Positions 25,790 to 34,692 of a DNA stretch of 64,000 nucleotides are shown here, in pieces. The stretch is from Nesterenkonia halotolerans. GTDB taxonomy: Bacteria > Actinomycetota > Actinomycetes > Actinomycetales > Micrococcaceae. Positions within the stretch are counted from its first letter, which is position 1, and each line of letters begins with the position of its first letter. The stretch is from contig NZ_JADBEE010000001.1 in NCBI RefSeq assembly GCF_014874065.1, positions 496,001 through 560,000 of the forward strand, written 5' to 3'. The position numbers and the translations under genes were made by a program. The notes below the pieces were generated by a model. It saw only the letters and a list, made by a program, of their open reading frames with translations, was not told where the DNA came from and searched no databases.

Positions 25790-26148
25790 GTGGCTCCCTC
25801 TGCAGGTTGGTCGATCATTCTGGCCACTGCTGAGAGCGGCAAACCCAGGCGGCGGGCTTCGGCTCGCACTGCTTCAAGAGATTGCGCCAAGCCCTGGTAA
25901 CGCTCCGATGAGCTGGCGGTGACCACTGCTCCGCGGCCTCGGCGCAGCTCGATCAGGCCTTCATCTCTTAGTGATTGGTAGGCATGGAGCACGGTGTGCT
26001 GATTGACCTGCAGCGCTTCTCCGACCTCCCGAGCAGCGGGAAGACGCTCACCATCGGGAAGGTCTCCGGAAAGCACCGCCATGCGAACCTGAGCCGCGAG
26101 CTGTTCGAAGAGCGGCTGGCTTGAACTGGGGTCCACGCGGAACAACAT
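25786..26148 (-). CDS. GntR family regulator, YtrA subfamily
   Basis: A 120-residue regulator: an N-terminal winged helix (QPLFEQLAAQVRMAVLSGDL, LPAAREVGEALQVNQHTVLH) and only a short C-terminal helical part, the YtrA layout. Such proteins usually control the membrane-protein or ABC-transporter genes next to them. It starts at ATG 26148. An inverted repeat lies 12 nt upstream, and its stop overlaps the start of the membrane-protein gene, so the two genes are probably autoregulated together. Confidence 0.9.
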   Translation of the reverse strand: MLFRVDPSSSQPLFEQLAAQVRMAVLSGDLPDGERLPAAREVGEALQVNQHTVLHAYQSLRDEGLIELRRGRGAVVTASSSERYQGLAQSLEAVRAEARRLGLPLSAVARMIDQPAEGAT

Positions 26149-26159
26149 GGGATAATCAT

Positions 26160-26186
26160 AGTTGTTATATTTTAACTATAACAACT
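26160..26186. promoter_or_regulatory. Operator for the YtrA-type regulator
   Basis: A perfect 10-bp inverted repeat, AGTTGTTATA (26160-26169) and TATAACAACT (26177-26186), separated by 7 bp. It lies just upstream of the regulator start and its AT-rich centre could overlap the -10 element, as expected for an autorepressor. Confidence 0.7.
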
Positions 26187-26632
26187 GGCTACCCAAGAAC
26201 CACACTCTGCACACCAGGCACGGGGCGCCATTTCACAGCACCGAAGCCGTGTCACTTTGGCACTGGAACCCACGGTGCCGATTGTCATAGGGCCCCATCG
26301 CGGTGCCGCAGAAACCCCATGGTTTATGAGATTGCTCCAAAGCTGGAATGAGAGGTCAGTCTGGTCCTTAGCTTCTCGGCCTGACTGTTTCCTTTCAGGC
26401 CCGCAGAGAGCTAAGCCGCGCTGGCTACCGCATCAGGTCGGCGGACCTTCTCTGAATTCTGAGCCGACAGACCCCGGCTCGTTCTCCTCGAGTCCCTCGT
26501 GAGGTAGCATTTTGCGCTTAGTCAGGCCGCTCTGTCCCTCAGGCCGATGATGGGAGTTATCAAGAACTCTGTGCCCTCAATGGGGATGAGTGTCGCGACG
26601 CTACGTAGACGGCTGCATTCCGGGTCAAGAGC
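26187..26632. other. Intergenic stretch, no gene seen
   Basis: About 445 bp between the divergent GntR and GNAT genes. A short inverted repeat GGCAC..GTGCC lies near 26260-26282. No convincing reading frame. Confidence 0.35.
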
Positions 26633-27502
26633 ATGAGCAATAACATTTGGAGGTCGTGGCACACGATGAAGGAAGAGTCTCGGCGGCGAGAAGAACTGAG
26701 GGCCGCAGCACTCACAGGCCACCTGAGCGATGCCCAGAAGCAGGAGTTCATCCAGGTCGCGGTCACCGACCCGTCGATATCTGCCGAACTCGAAGAGCTC
26801 CAGTCCACCATGACACGGCTTGACGCTGCAGACATCAAACGGTCTGAGGAACCCGTACCCTCAGATCTTGAGGCGCGGATTATCAACGCCAGGACGAAAG
26901 ATGGTCCATCAGCCCCAGAGAGGTCAGGTGCCGGCTCTGCTTCGCGGGCGCGGCTCGCGGGAACTGAAGATCTCGAGGCTGCGGCCCACACGCTCACCGC
27001 AGCCTTTAAGGACTACCCCTGGACCCGGCACGTCATTCCCACACAGGAATATGAGCTGCGCCTGCACCGGCTACAACACCTGCACCTGACCCAGGCTGAG
27101 CAGCACGGGATCGTCGTGGTCACAGGCGCTATTGAGGGCGTGCTCGCGCTTCTGCCACCGGACCCGCCAACACCTGCTCCGGAGGTGCTCGAGCAGATCC
27201 TCGCGCTCCACGGAGACCGGATTGATCGCCTGACCCAGACCGAGGGCTCACCTGGAGCGTGGCGTCTTGAGACCCTCGGGGTACGCCCGGAAAGCCAAGG
27301 CCAGGGCCTCGCGACGGCCCTCTTGTTTTTCGGACTCAGCGCAGCTGCCACACACGGTGCACAACGAGTCGAGCTAGAGACCTCTGATCCGCGCAACGTG
27401 CGGCTCTATGAACGCCATGGCTTCACCGTCACGTCCTCCACCGAACCCCTGAGCGCGCCACCGGTCTGGCACATGGAGAACCGACTCCCGTCCTCGATAT
27501 GA
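26633..27502 (+). CDS. GNAT acetyltransferase with an anti-sigma-like N-terminal region
   Basis: A 289-residue protein. Residues 110-289 are a GNAT domain (acetyl-CoA loop LGVRPESQGQGLATALLFF, then NVRLYERHGF). The first 95 residues (ELRAAALTGHLSDAQKQEF, TDPSISAELEELQSTM, then PSDLEARIINA) follow the helical pattern seen at the N-terminus of RskA-type anti-sigma factors, without a membrane helix. The start may be ATG 26633 or ATG 26666; GGAGG at about 26649-26653 favours the latter though the spacing of 12 is long. No sigma gene is adjacent. The target of acetylation is unknown. Confidence 0.8.
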   Translation: MSNNIWRSWHTMKEESRRREELRAAALTGHLSDAQKQEFIQVAVTDPSISAELEELQSTMTRLDAADIKRSEEPVPSDLEARIINARTKDGPSAPERSGAGSASRARLAGTEDLEAAAHTLTAAFKDYPWTRHVIPTQEYELRLHRLQHLHLTQAEQHGIVVVTGAIEGVLALLPPDPPTPAPEVLEQILALHGDRIDRLTQTEGSPGAWRLETLGVRPESQGQGLATALLFFGLSAAATHGAQRVELETSDPRNVRLYERHGFTVTSSTEPLSAPPVWHMENRLPSSI

Positions 27503-27814
27503 CCAGACACCACTCTCCCAGAACTTCGGGTCGAGTCACGGGGACAAGTCCCACAAACTCCGTCACCAACGCCAAGCGATCGGCGCGCTGCGGCTTCGTC
27601 CGCCACTCCCCACTGCGAGACTAGTTCGCTTCATCACAAATCTCGTGAACCCGGAATAGGGCGACAGAAGCGATGGTTTTGGCGACGTTCCGAGAACCCT
27701 CAGACCCACAACCACCGAGGAGATGTCATCTCTCACGTCACCGACTCTCACCACCCGCCCTCACATCCTGACGATGCGAACCAGGCACAGAGCCCCCCGC
27801 AACACCAAACAGCA
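27503..27814. other. Intergenic stretch, no gene seen
   Basis: About 310 bp between the GNAT and serine-hydrolase genes. A 31-codon frame from ATG 27722 ends with a TGA that overlaps the GTG start at 27815; it might be a leader peptide but its sequence looks random. Confidence 0.3.
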
Positions 27815-28891
27815 GTGAAGGACCCGACCAGAAATGCTCTCCAGGGCAGCTTGGACGAGCTGGTGAAAGCCGGCTTCCCTGCGGCGCTGGGAACACGAAC
27901 CTCCCCTACCGGAGATCATCAGTCTCGGGCCGCCGGTACCGCGGACCTCTCTACCGAGCAGGCCGCAGAGCCTGACCAGTTGGTCCGCATGGGCAGCGCC
28001 ACGAAGATGTTCACCGCCGCGGTGGTGATGCAGCTCGTCGACGCAGGCAAAGTTGACCTCGATGGGACCATCGACGCGCCACTGCCCCAGCTGGTGAGCC
28101 AGCACCAGGGTTTGAGCCCGTCGATCACTGTGCGCCAGCTGCTCCAGCACACCTCAGGGCTGCCGGACTACGTGCAGTCTCTCCTGGCCGATGACGCCGC
28201 GTTCTTCAGGCGCACTCCACCCCAGGACCTTCTGGCTTTGGCGCTGACGTCGCCGGTGGCATCCGCCCCGGGTGAGCAGTGGGCGTATAGCAATACCAAC
28301 TACCTCGTGCTGGGAATGCTCATCGAGGCTGTGACAGGGAGCTCCCTTGAACAAGAAGTCACTCACCGGATCATCAAGCCCCTGGAATTGAAGCAGACGT
28401 TCATGCCTGGTGGAGGGGAACGGGTCATCTCCCAGCCACACCTGCGCGGATACCACGTCAACGCCGGTCACGAAGGGCTCAAGGATTGGACCGAGACCGA
28501 CCCGTCATCGTCCTGGGGCTCAGGCCAGATCGTCTCGACCCCGGCGGAGCTGAACATCTTCATGCAGGCGCTGATTACTGGTGAGCTCACCAGCACTGCC
28601 GCCCTGGAGCAGATGACAACGACACTCCCTGCCGATGAGACGTTCTGGGCAGGCACACGGTATGGGCTGGGGCTGCAGTTCTACCCGCTGAGCAGTGGCG
28701 GGGCAGCCTGGGGTCACGGCGGAGACTTCCCCGGCTATCAGACCCGCAACGCGGTCCGCGACGACGGCACAGCTGTGACGATCAGCGTGACGGCTCTGCC
28801 GCCAGCATTCATCGATCCCACCGACATCTCTGCACTCATGGCGACGTATCACCAAGTGACCGCAGCACTGGATGCGGCCCTGAGTTCCTAG
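27815..28891 (+). CDS. Serine hydrolase, class C beta-lactamase/DD-peptidase family
   Basis: A 358-residue enzyme with all three active-site motifs: SxxK in MGSATKMFTA (about residue 60), YxN in AYSNTNY (about 150) and HxG in WGHGGDFPG (about 310). It probably hydrolyses an ester or a peptidoglycan-like peptide rather than acting as a true beta-lactamase. No signal peptide is visible, so a cytoplasmic location is likely. The GTG start at 27815 has no clear ribosome-binding site and is the least certain part. Confidence 0.87.
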   Translation: MKDPTRNALQGSLDELVKAGFPAALGTRTSPTGDHQSRAAGTADLSTEQAAEPDQLVRMGSATKMFTAAVVMQLVDAGKVDLDGTIDAPLPQLVSQHQGLSPSITVRQLLQHTSGLPDYVQSLLADDAAFFRRTPPQDLLALALTSPVASAPGEQWAYSNTNYLVLGMLIEAVTGSSLEQEVTHRIIKPLELKQTFMPGGGERVISQPHLRGYHVNAGHEGLKDWTETDPSSSWGSGQIVSTPAELNIFMQALITGELTSTAALEQMTTTLPADETFWAGTRYGLGLQFYPLSSGGAAWGHGGDFPGYQTRNAVRDDGTAVTISVTALPPAFIDPTDISALMATYHQVTAALDAALSS

Positions 28892-29467
28892 GTGTTGTGA
28901 AGCATGAGGTTCTGGACACGGGCGTGTCGATGAGATGAGGAACGGGATCCCGCCAGAGGGCGGGGTCTTTCTTCCCAAGCATGCGCAGGAAGAGCCACCG
29001 ATGATCCATGCAGACCCTCACGGGAGAAGTGCGCGCAGTCCCCTCAGCTCTCCGGTTCCCGTACTTGACCCTCTTCAGGTACTTCTCAGCATCCTGCCAG
29101 CGTCTGTCTAAGGAGTCGCCCTAAATTTGGGAGTACCTCATCAAGGTGCGAGTGATTCGGGAGTCCCGGATCGGCTGAGACAGCGTCTCCCTTCACGCTG
29201 GCCGATCTGGGACTCCGTCTTTCTGTGCGCGGAGTGCCTGATGTTCAGCCGAGTGGCGTTCCTGGGTGACGTTGCTATGCGCGAGTCTCGCGACCGCGGA
29301 CACCCCTCGGCCCCAGATCCACACGGATGACGCCGCGCGAGAGAACTCGGGCATGTCTCGAAAACCGATGATCTTCGCGACGCTTCACCTGCAGACATGA
29401 CTGCACCACCGTGTCCACAGTCGATGACTCCATTGATTCCCTCGCCATGAGCTGATTACCTGAAACC
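28892..29467. other. Intergenic stretch, no gene seen
   Basis: About 575 bp. Several short frames exist on both strands but none has a believable start and protein-like sequence. No repeats or transposon ends were noticed. Confidence 0.35.
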
Positions 29468-29779
29468 ATGTCCTTGATCATCAGTTCTTGCCTCGTCGTC
29501 GCAGGCGCTGGCCTCTGGATCGCGTCACTGGTCATCACCTCCCGCGCGAATCCCGACGTTCAAATCCCGTTCTGGAGAAGCCCCAAGGACAATCCTGGCC
29601 GCTCCGTCCTCTTTCGCGCGCTCGGGGCTGGACTATTGGTTGCTGGGTCCATCTACCTCGGCGCAGACCTAGGCCCCCGGTGGGCAACTCCCCTAATCAT
29701 CATCACGGTCATGGCGACTCCAGCGATGGCGATCATCGCGCTGCACAACCGCCGCGTCACTGCTGCACAAGAGGCTTAG
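29468..29779 (+). CDS. Small three-span membrane protein, related to the one at 32470
   Basis: A 103-residue protein with three hydrophobic segments and the ending ALHNRRVTAAQEA. The middle (SRANPDVQIPFWRSPKDNPG) and the HNRR ending align with the protein at 32470-32808 (SASKPDRRIPLLLGNPTRG, LHNRRIARAS). The two are probably paralogues of an undescribed small family. It starts at ATG 29468. Confidence 0.6.
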   Translation: MSLIISSCLVVAGAGLWIASLVITSRANPDVQIPFWRSPKDNPGRSVLFRALGAGLLVAGSIYLGADLGPRWATPLIIITVMATPAMAIIALHNRRVTAAQEA

Positions 29780-29843
29780 AGCAAGCCTGTGGACTACCAA
29801 TCAGACGCTTTCCGTCGCTGATCACCACCAAGGGTTCGGACAT

Positions 29844-30089
29844 TTGATCGGTCATCGCTACGTTGAACCGGAGTCATCGCCACGCTCTCCATCACGCCTC
29901 TCGACCAGCCAAAAGTTGCCTATCAGAGGCATATTTTTAGCTGGAATGACCCTGGCCATCGCCTATACCTTCGTCGATTACGACTTCAGAAATAACTATG
30001 AGCAGCTATACCTTCTGCGGGACCGTTCCCCTGTAGAAGTTGATCTGGGGGACGAAGCAGTTGATGCTTCGTCTTCCACAACGCAGTGA
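29844..30089 (+). CDS. Possible small single-span protein
   Basis: An 81-residue frame with a TTG start at 29844, one hydrophobic segment (GIFLAGMTLAIAYTFVDY) and an acidic tail. No ribosome-binding site is clear. The region to 30406 holds no other candidate. Could be a chance frame. Confidence 0.25.
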   Translation: MIGHRYVEPESSPRSPSRLSTSQKLPIRGIFLAGMTLAIAYTFVDYDFRNNYEQLYLLRDRSPVEVDLGDEAVDASSSTTQ

Positions 30090-30406
30090 GGTGGTCAAAG
30101 TTGGCTCAGATGGTAGAAGTGGTTCTCGTGGAGGATCTCGACGTCCGCGAAGCGACATAAACTGTCACAAGATAGGTCAGAGTGGCCACGAGGCCCCCGC
30201 TGAGAATGTCCCGCCACTTCCTCGCACGGAGAGCATCGCGCGCACGTCCAGCACACCAACGGTGAGCACGCCAGCACCGAGTTCCACAAAGGATTTCTCA
30301 TCTGAGTTGTCCTTTAAACAGCGTTGATGAGTCAGAAAGTACCCGCTCGGTTCGGGGGCGTGACACTACGGGGAAAGGCAGTATCGCGATTGATACGCTG
30401 AACTCA

Positions 30407-30874
30407 ATGAGCAATTCTTCGAGTCAACTGGTATCCGACGTCGGATTGAATCGACGTGTCTCCGTTCCCCTCTTCGTGATCCTGGGACTCAGTGCCCTGC
30501 CTGCATTTCTCTTCGCTCCCCCAGGTCTCGGAATCACCGTCTTGGTGCTGAATCTCCTTATCGGTTTGGCAGTCGCCTTCCTGCGCGTGAAGATCACCGC
30601 CGACAACGACGGATTGCACGCCAGCTGTATGAAGGTCTTCCGAACGAGCTTCCGCTGGGCCGAGATCACTGCAGTGGAGGAAGGGCGGGAGACAGGCGTC
30701 CTCGAAGGCGCGGGCTACCGGGTTCTTCCCAGCGGCAGAGTTGGCCTTCTTGTGGGTGGGGCCACGATCGAGGTCCAGGACGCACGCAAGGCCTATGTCC
30801 TGAGCGTCGCGGACCCAGAGAACGTCGTCACTGAAGTTCGCCGACGCCTCGACGCCTCGAGAACCGAGCGCTGA
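30407..30874 (+). CDS. Small membrane protein with PH-like domain
   Basis: A 155-residue protein with two close hydrophobic segments (about 20-60) followed by a PH-like domain (LRVKITADNDGLHASCMKVF, then WAEITAVEE and VLPSGRVGLLVGGATIEV). The domain resembles the C-terminus of the protein at 24761-25789. It starts at ATG 30407. It converges on the NCS2 permease gene. Function unknown. Confidence 0.7.
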   Translation: MSNSSSQLVSDVGLNRRVSVPLFVILGLSALPAFLFAPPGLGITVLVLNLLIGLAVAFLRVKITADNDGLHASCMKVFRTSFRWAEITAVEEGRETGVLEGAGYRVLPSGRVGLLVGGATIEVQDARKAYVLSVADPENVVTEVRRRLDASRTER

Positions 30875-30943
30875 TTCCGCCGCAGCACCTACGCGTTCGA
30901 GCTGGCTCCGCGGCCCGATCCGCTGTTCCGCGTCTTGTGGAGC

Positions 30944-32434
30944 TCAGCCGACGCCGAGCGCGCTCTGGATGGGACCGGACACGAAGTAGAGCACGAACAG
31001 GACCGCGGTGACATACATCAGCGGGTGCACCTCTCCCCATTTACCGCGGAAGACCTTGATGGCCACATAGCTGATGAATCCCGCGCCGATGCCGTTGGTG
31101 ATCGAGTAGGAGAAGGGCATGACCACGATGGTCATGAAGGCCGGGATCGCCATCTCCACCTCGGTCCAGTCGATGCGCACGATCTGTTGCATCATCAGGA
31201 AGCCGACCAGCACCAAGGTGGCCGAGGCCGCCTCCGTCGGGATCACTGCTGCCAGCGGGGCCAGCACGATCGTGGCGAGGAAAAGCACACCGGTGACCAC
31301 GTTCGCCAGACCAGTCCGTGCGCCGTCGCCCACACCGACCGTGGACTCGATTAATCCGGAGTTCACTGAGGTGGAGCCCACGCCGCCACCGATGGTGCCG
31401 ACCGCGTCAGCGACCATGATGCGGCGGGAATGCGGGATGTCGCCGTCGGCGTCTTTGATTCCCCCGGCGTTGGAGACGCCGACCATGGTGCCCAGCAGGT
31501 CGAAGAAGTTGGCCAGCAGCAGCGTGAAGATCGCCAGCGTGGCCGCGACCACGCCGATGCTCTGCCAGGAGCCCAGCAGGTTGAAGTCCCCCAGCAGACT
31601 CAGGTCCGGCATGGTCAGCCAGTCCTGGTTCAGCGTGGGCACGGTCAGGCCCCAGCCGTAGGGGTTCTCGGTGCCATCCTCGGCGATCTGTGGCCCGATG
31701 TTGAACACCGATTCCAGGGTGATGGCCAGGACGGTGGCCCCCACGATTGAGTACAGGATCGCGCCGCGGATCTTGGCGGCCCACATGGCGAAGAGAGCGA
31801 ACATCGCGATGAGGAAGATCAGAATGGGCCACCCATAGAGCGAGCCGCCGACGCCGAGCTCCAGTCCGGTGCCGCCGTTGTTCTGGATGAAACCGGCGTT
31901 GACCATTCCGATCAACGCGATGAACAGACCGATGCCCACGCTGATGGCGGTCTTCAGCGCCCCGGGAACCGCGTTGAAGATCGCCGAGCGGAATCCGGTG
32001 AGCACCAGGATCAGCAGGATGAAGCCTTCGATGACCACGAGGCCCATGGCGTCGGCCCAGGTCATCCCCGGCAGCACCACGATGCCGTAGGTGATGAAGG
32101 CCGAAAGTCCCAGCGAGGAGGAGACCGCCATCGGGAATTTACCGATCACACCCATCAGGATGGTCATCAGACCTGAGATCAGCGAGGTGGCAGCGGCGAC
32201 GGCGGGCAGGTTCGGCTCCGAACCGCCGCCCAGGAAATTGCCGGTGGAGTCGGCGGAGGCGCCGATGATCAGCGGGTTGAGCACGATGATGTAGGACATC
32301 GCGAAGAACGTCGCCAGCCCGCCGCGCACCTCACGCCCGATGCTCGAGCCGCGCTCGGTGATGTGGAAATACCGGTCGAAGCGCCCGTGGGGCGTCGGCG
32401 TCGAGGACTGGGAGGCAGGGGTCTGAGTGCTCAC
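30944..32434 (-). CDS. NCS2 family purine permease (guanine/hypoxanthine type)
   Basis: A 496-residue transporter with about 12-14 hydrophobic segments. The N-terminal GGLATFFAMSYIIVLNPLII and the GVGSTSVNSGLIESTVGVGDG stretch are characteristic of the AzgA/PbuG group, which take up guanine, hypoxanthine or adenine by proton symport. It starts at the minus-strand start codon at 32434. It stands alone, and no purine riboswitch was seen upstream in the short gap. Confidence 0.9.
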   Translation of the reverse strand: MSTQTPASQSSTPTPHGRFDRYFHITERGSSIGREVRGGLATFFAMSYIIVLNPLIIGASADSTGNFLGGGSEPNLPAVAAATSLISGLMTILMGVIGKFPMAVSSSLGLSAFITYGIVVLPGMTWADAMGLVVIEGFILLILVLTGFRSAIFNAVPGALKTAISVGIGLFIALIGMVNAGFIQNNGGTGLELGVGGSLYGWPILIFLIAMFALFAMWAAKIRGAILYSIVGATVLAITLESVFNIGPQIAEDGTENPYGWGLTVPTLNQDWLTMPDLSLLGDFNLLGSWQSIGVVAATLAIFTLLLANFFDLLGTMVGVSNAGGIKDADGDIPHSRRIMVADAVGTIGGGVGSTSVNSGLIESTVGVGDGARTGLANVVTGVLFLATIVLAPLAAVIPTEAASATLVLVGFLMMQQIVRIDWTEVEMAIPAFMTIVVMPFSYSITNGIGAGFISYVAIKVFRGKWGEVHPLMYVTAVLFVLYFVSGPIQSALGVG

Positions 32435-32469
32435 GGGGCACTACCCTATGGCCAGGTGTGGGATTCCGA

Positions 32470-32808
32470 CTAGCGGAACCGCTCCGGCGAGACGGGGGTC
32501 ACGCTGGGAACCGACGCCCGAGCGATTCTTCGGTTGTGCAGCATGCCCGCCAGGAGCCAGGGCAGGAGAGGCACGAGGAGCATCAAGACACCGGGGGCTC
32601 CCATGATTTGGATCCAGATGTACATCCCGGCGAAATTGAACAGGTTGCCGAGCACCTGGAGACTATAAGCCTTCCGGGAACCACGGGTCGGGTTGCCTAG
32701 AAGAAGGGGAATGCGGCGGTCCGGCTTCGAAGCGCTGTTCACGTGGACAGACCAGAGCAACGTCACTGCACCAGCGAGCTGCAGCAGTGAGCCGAACAAG
32801 ACGTCCAT
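32470..32808 (-). CDS. Small three-span membrane protein, related to the one at 29468
   Basis: A 112-residue protein starting at ATG 32808 with GGAG just upstream (a longer reading from 32844 has no such site). Three hydrophobic segments, the stretch SASKPDRRIPLLL and LHNRR near the end match the protein at 29468-29779. It lies just upstream of the NCS2 gene on the same strand. Function unknown. Confidence 0.65.
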   Translation of the reverse strand: MDVLFGSLLQLAGAVTLLWSVHVNSASKPDRRIPLLLGNPTRGSRKAYSLQVLGNLFNFAGMYIWIQIMGAPGVLMLLVPLLPWLLAGMLHNRRIARASVPSVTPVSPERFR

Positions 32809-32923
32809 TGCTCCATCCCACCAATACAGGAGGGATCGAGTCAATGGCGAGACACAACGGGCGATTCGTGCAGCGGGGACGGCGTGGGCGTCCGGGTTGA
32901 CACCTCAGCCAGCCACGGCTGAA

Positions 32924-33820
32924 CTACCGCTGCTCGAGGCCGAATCCGATGCCGGTGAGCTCCTCGGAGGCCTCCCACAGTCGCCGGGCCAGCTCGGGGT
33001 CCGCCGCCTTGTCCGAGCGTCCGACCATCGTGGGGTGGCCCTGAAGCTCCCCGCGCCCGTCGGGTCCGATATAGCTCGCCCCGGGGAGATCCTGCGTCGC
33101 GGCGTAAAGTGACGGCAGCGCCCCTTGCCCACTCGTCTGAGCGAAGAGGCGGCCCGCCAGATTCACGGCGGAGACCAGAAGCTTGCTCCGCCCCTGGGTG
33201 CCGAGGCTGGTGGCGGCGTAGCCGGGATGCGCCGCCAGCGAGAGCACGGGAGAGTCGACCTCCTCCAATCGATGCTGCAGTTCCAGCGTGAACAGCAGAT
33301 TCGCCAGTTTGGACTGCCCATAGGCCTGCGGGAGGGAGTACCTGCGCCGACTCAGGTCCAGGTCGTCGAAATGGATGTCCCCTGCCTTGTGCGCTCCGGA
33401 GGAGAGCGTGACCACGCGATCTGAGATGTGCGGCAAGATCAGATTGGTCAGCGCGAAGTGACCCAGGTGATTGGTGCCGAACTGCATGTCGAAGCCGTCC
33501 TTGGTGCGGGTGCCGCGACCACCGGCGACTCCGGCGTTGTTCACCAGGACATCGATCGCGCCAGTCCAGGACTGCGCGAAGGCTCTCACGGAGGCCAGAT
33601 CGGCGAGGTCGAGCTCTCGCACCTCGGTGCTGCCGTTCATGGCCCGCGCCGCGTCCTGACCACGCCGCGTGTTGCGCACCGCGAGCACCACGTGGGCTCC
33701 TGCCTGGGCCAGGGCACTCGCCGTCGCCAGCCCTACTCCGCTGGTGGCGCCGGTGACGACTGCCGTTCGGCCCCGCATCGAGGGCATATCCGCTGCGGAC
33801 CAAGGCTGTGTACTCATCAT
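32924..33820 (-). CDS. SDR family oxidoreductase
   Basis: A 298-residue short-chain dehydrogenase with TGATSGVG, NNAG (VLVNNAGVAGG) and YGQSK motifs, all intact, and the long C-terminal part typical of retinol-dehydrogenase/protochlorophyllide-reductase-like bacterial SDRs. Starts at ATG 33820 (or the next codon, also ATG). The substrate is unknown. It diverges from the membrane protein-XRE pair. Confidence 0.88.
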   Translation of the reverse strand: MMSTQPWSAADMPSMRGRTAVVTGATSGVGLATASALAQAGAHVVLAVRNTRRGQDAARAMNGSTEVRELDLADLASVRAFAQSWTGAIDVLVNNAGVAGGRGTRTKDGFDMQFGTNHLGHFALTNLILPHISDRVVTLSSGAHKAGDIHFDDLDLSRRRYSLPQAYGQSKLANLLFTLELQHRLEEVDSPVLSLAAHPGYAATSLGTQGRSKLLVSAVNLAGRLFAQTSGQGALPSLYAATQDLPGASYIGPDGRGELQGHPTMVGRSDKAADPELARRLWEASEELTGIGFGLEQR

Positions 33821-33966
33821 CTGAGACTACTGACCAGCCGCAGGGGAAGAAACTCCCCCGACGACTGTGCAGCCCCGACTGACCTGGTCGCGCCAACGCT
33901 AGTCAAGTGACCTTGACATGCACACACCCGGATGTAAAGCTTCATTGACATTGCATAGGCAGCAGA

Positions 33967-33982
33967 CGGAGCATCTGCTCCG
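33967..33982. promoter_or_regulatory. Palindrome upstream of the membrane protein-XRE operon
   Basis: CGGAGCA-TC-TGCTCCG, 7-bp perfect arms with a 2-bp centre, 17 nt before the ATG at 33999. A TTGACA at 33945-33950 lies upstream at roughly -35 distance, so a protein bound here would block the promoter. Candidate operator for the XRE protein of the same operon. Confidence 0.5.
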
Positions 33983-33998
33983 TGGACAAGGAGGCGAC

Positions 33999-34463
33999 AT
34001 GGAAAGCGGCACGATGAAACGGAGTCGCTGGGGACGCGCACGCTTTGGCGGCAGTTCCGGCGTTTTGATCAGCATCTCGCTGGCCATCGGCGCTGCGATC
34101 TCCACCGGGGCGGGGGCACTCTTCGTGGCGCTCGGCGACGTCGAGCGCCCGATCCTCGCCTTCGCCCTGATGACCATGATGAGCCTTCCTGCCTCCGCGG
34201 CGCTGGGCTGGGCCCTGCTCGTGGATCGGTCAACGCTCGCTGGTGCGTTAGAGAAGCCCGATGACTCCATCGAATCGGGCTGGTACGACAAGGCCGCAAG
34301 CGGCGCCTTCGGAGACGTGCTCCTGGTGGGCGGTCTTGGAGCAGCCGGCTTCGCCGTGGCGTGGATCGACGGTCCCCTCACCTGGGCCGTCTCCGGCCTG
34401 GTGCTGTTTGCCATGCTCGATTTCGCGGTGCGCCACCAGTGGCTGAAGAGATCCGAAGCCTGA
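33999..34463 (+). CDS. Four-span membrane protein partnered with an XRE regulator
   Basis: About 154 residues with four hydrophobic segments (GVLISISLAIGAAISTGAG, ILAFALMTMMSLPASAALGW, VLLVGGLGAAGFAVAW, TWAVSGLVLFAMLDF). ATG 33999 has AAGGAGG upstream; a frame from 33918 is rejected. Its stop overlaps the XRE start (TGATG). Small membrane-protein/XRE pairs of this type are common, but their role is not established. Confidence 0.75.
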   Translation: MESGTMKRSRWGRARFGGSSGVLISISLAIGAAISTGAGALFVALGDVERPILAFALMTMMSLPASAALGWALLVDRSTLAGALEKPDDSIESGWYDKAASGAFGDVLLVGGLGAAGFAVAWIDGPLTWAVSGLVLFAMLDFAVRHQWLKRSEA

Positions 34464-34660
34464 TGCAGAACTCGCTTGCGCAGCGTCGGCAGGGGCTGGG
34501 GTGGTCCCAACAGCGGCTGGCCGATGAACTCGGCGTGTCGCGCCAGACCATCATCTCGATCGAGAAGGGCCGCTATGACCCTTCTCTGCCGGTGGCTTTC
34601 AGGCTGGCCGCCGTCTTCGAATGCGCCATCGAAGAGTTGTTCACCCCAGAGCCCTCCTGA
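34463..34660 (+). CDS. XRE family regulator, YgzD/compact type
   Basis: A 65-residue helix-turn-helix protein (RRQGLGWSQQRLADELGVSR, IISIEKGRYDPSLPVAFRLA) with no other domain. ATG 34463 overlaps the preceding stop, which fixes the start. It probably represses its own operon through the palindrome at 33967-33982. Confidence 0.9.
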   Translation: MQNSLAQRRQGLGWSQQRLADELGVSRQTIISIEKGRYDPSLPVAFRLAAVFECAIEELFTPEPS

Positions 34661-34692
34661 CCGCCTTGCCCCACACCGCTGTGGCGCTGCCC

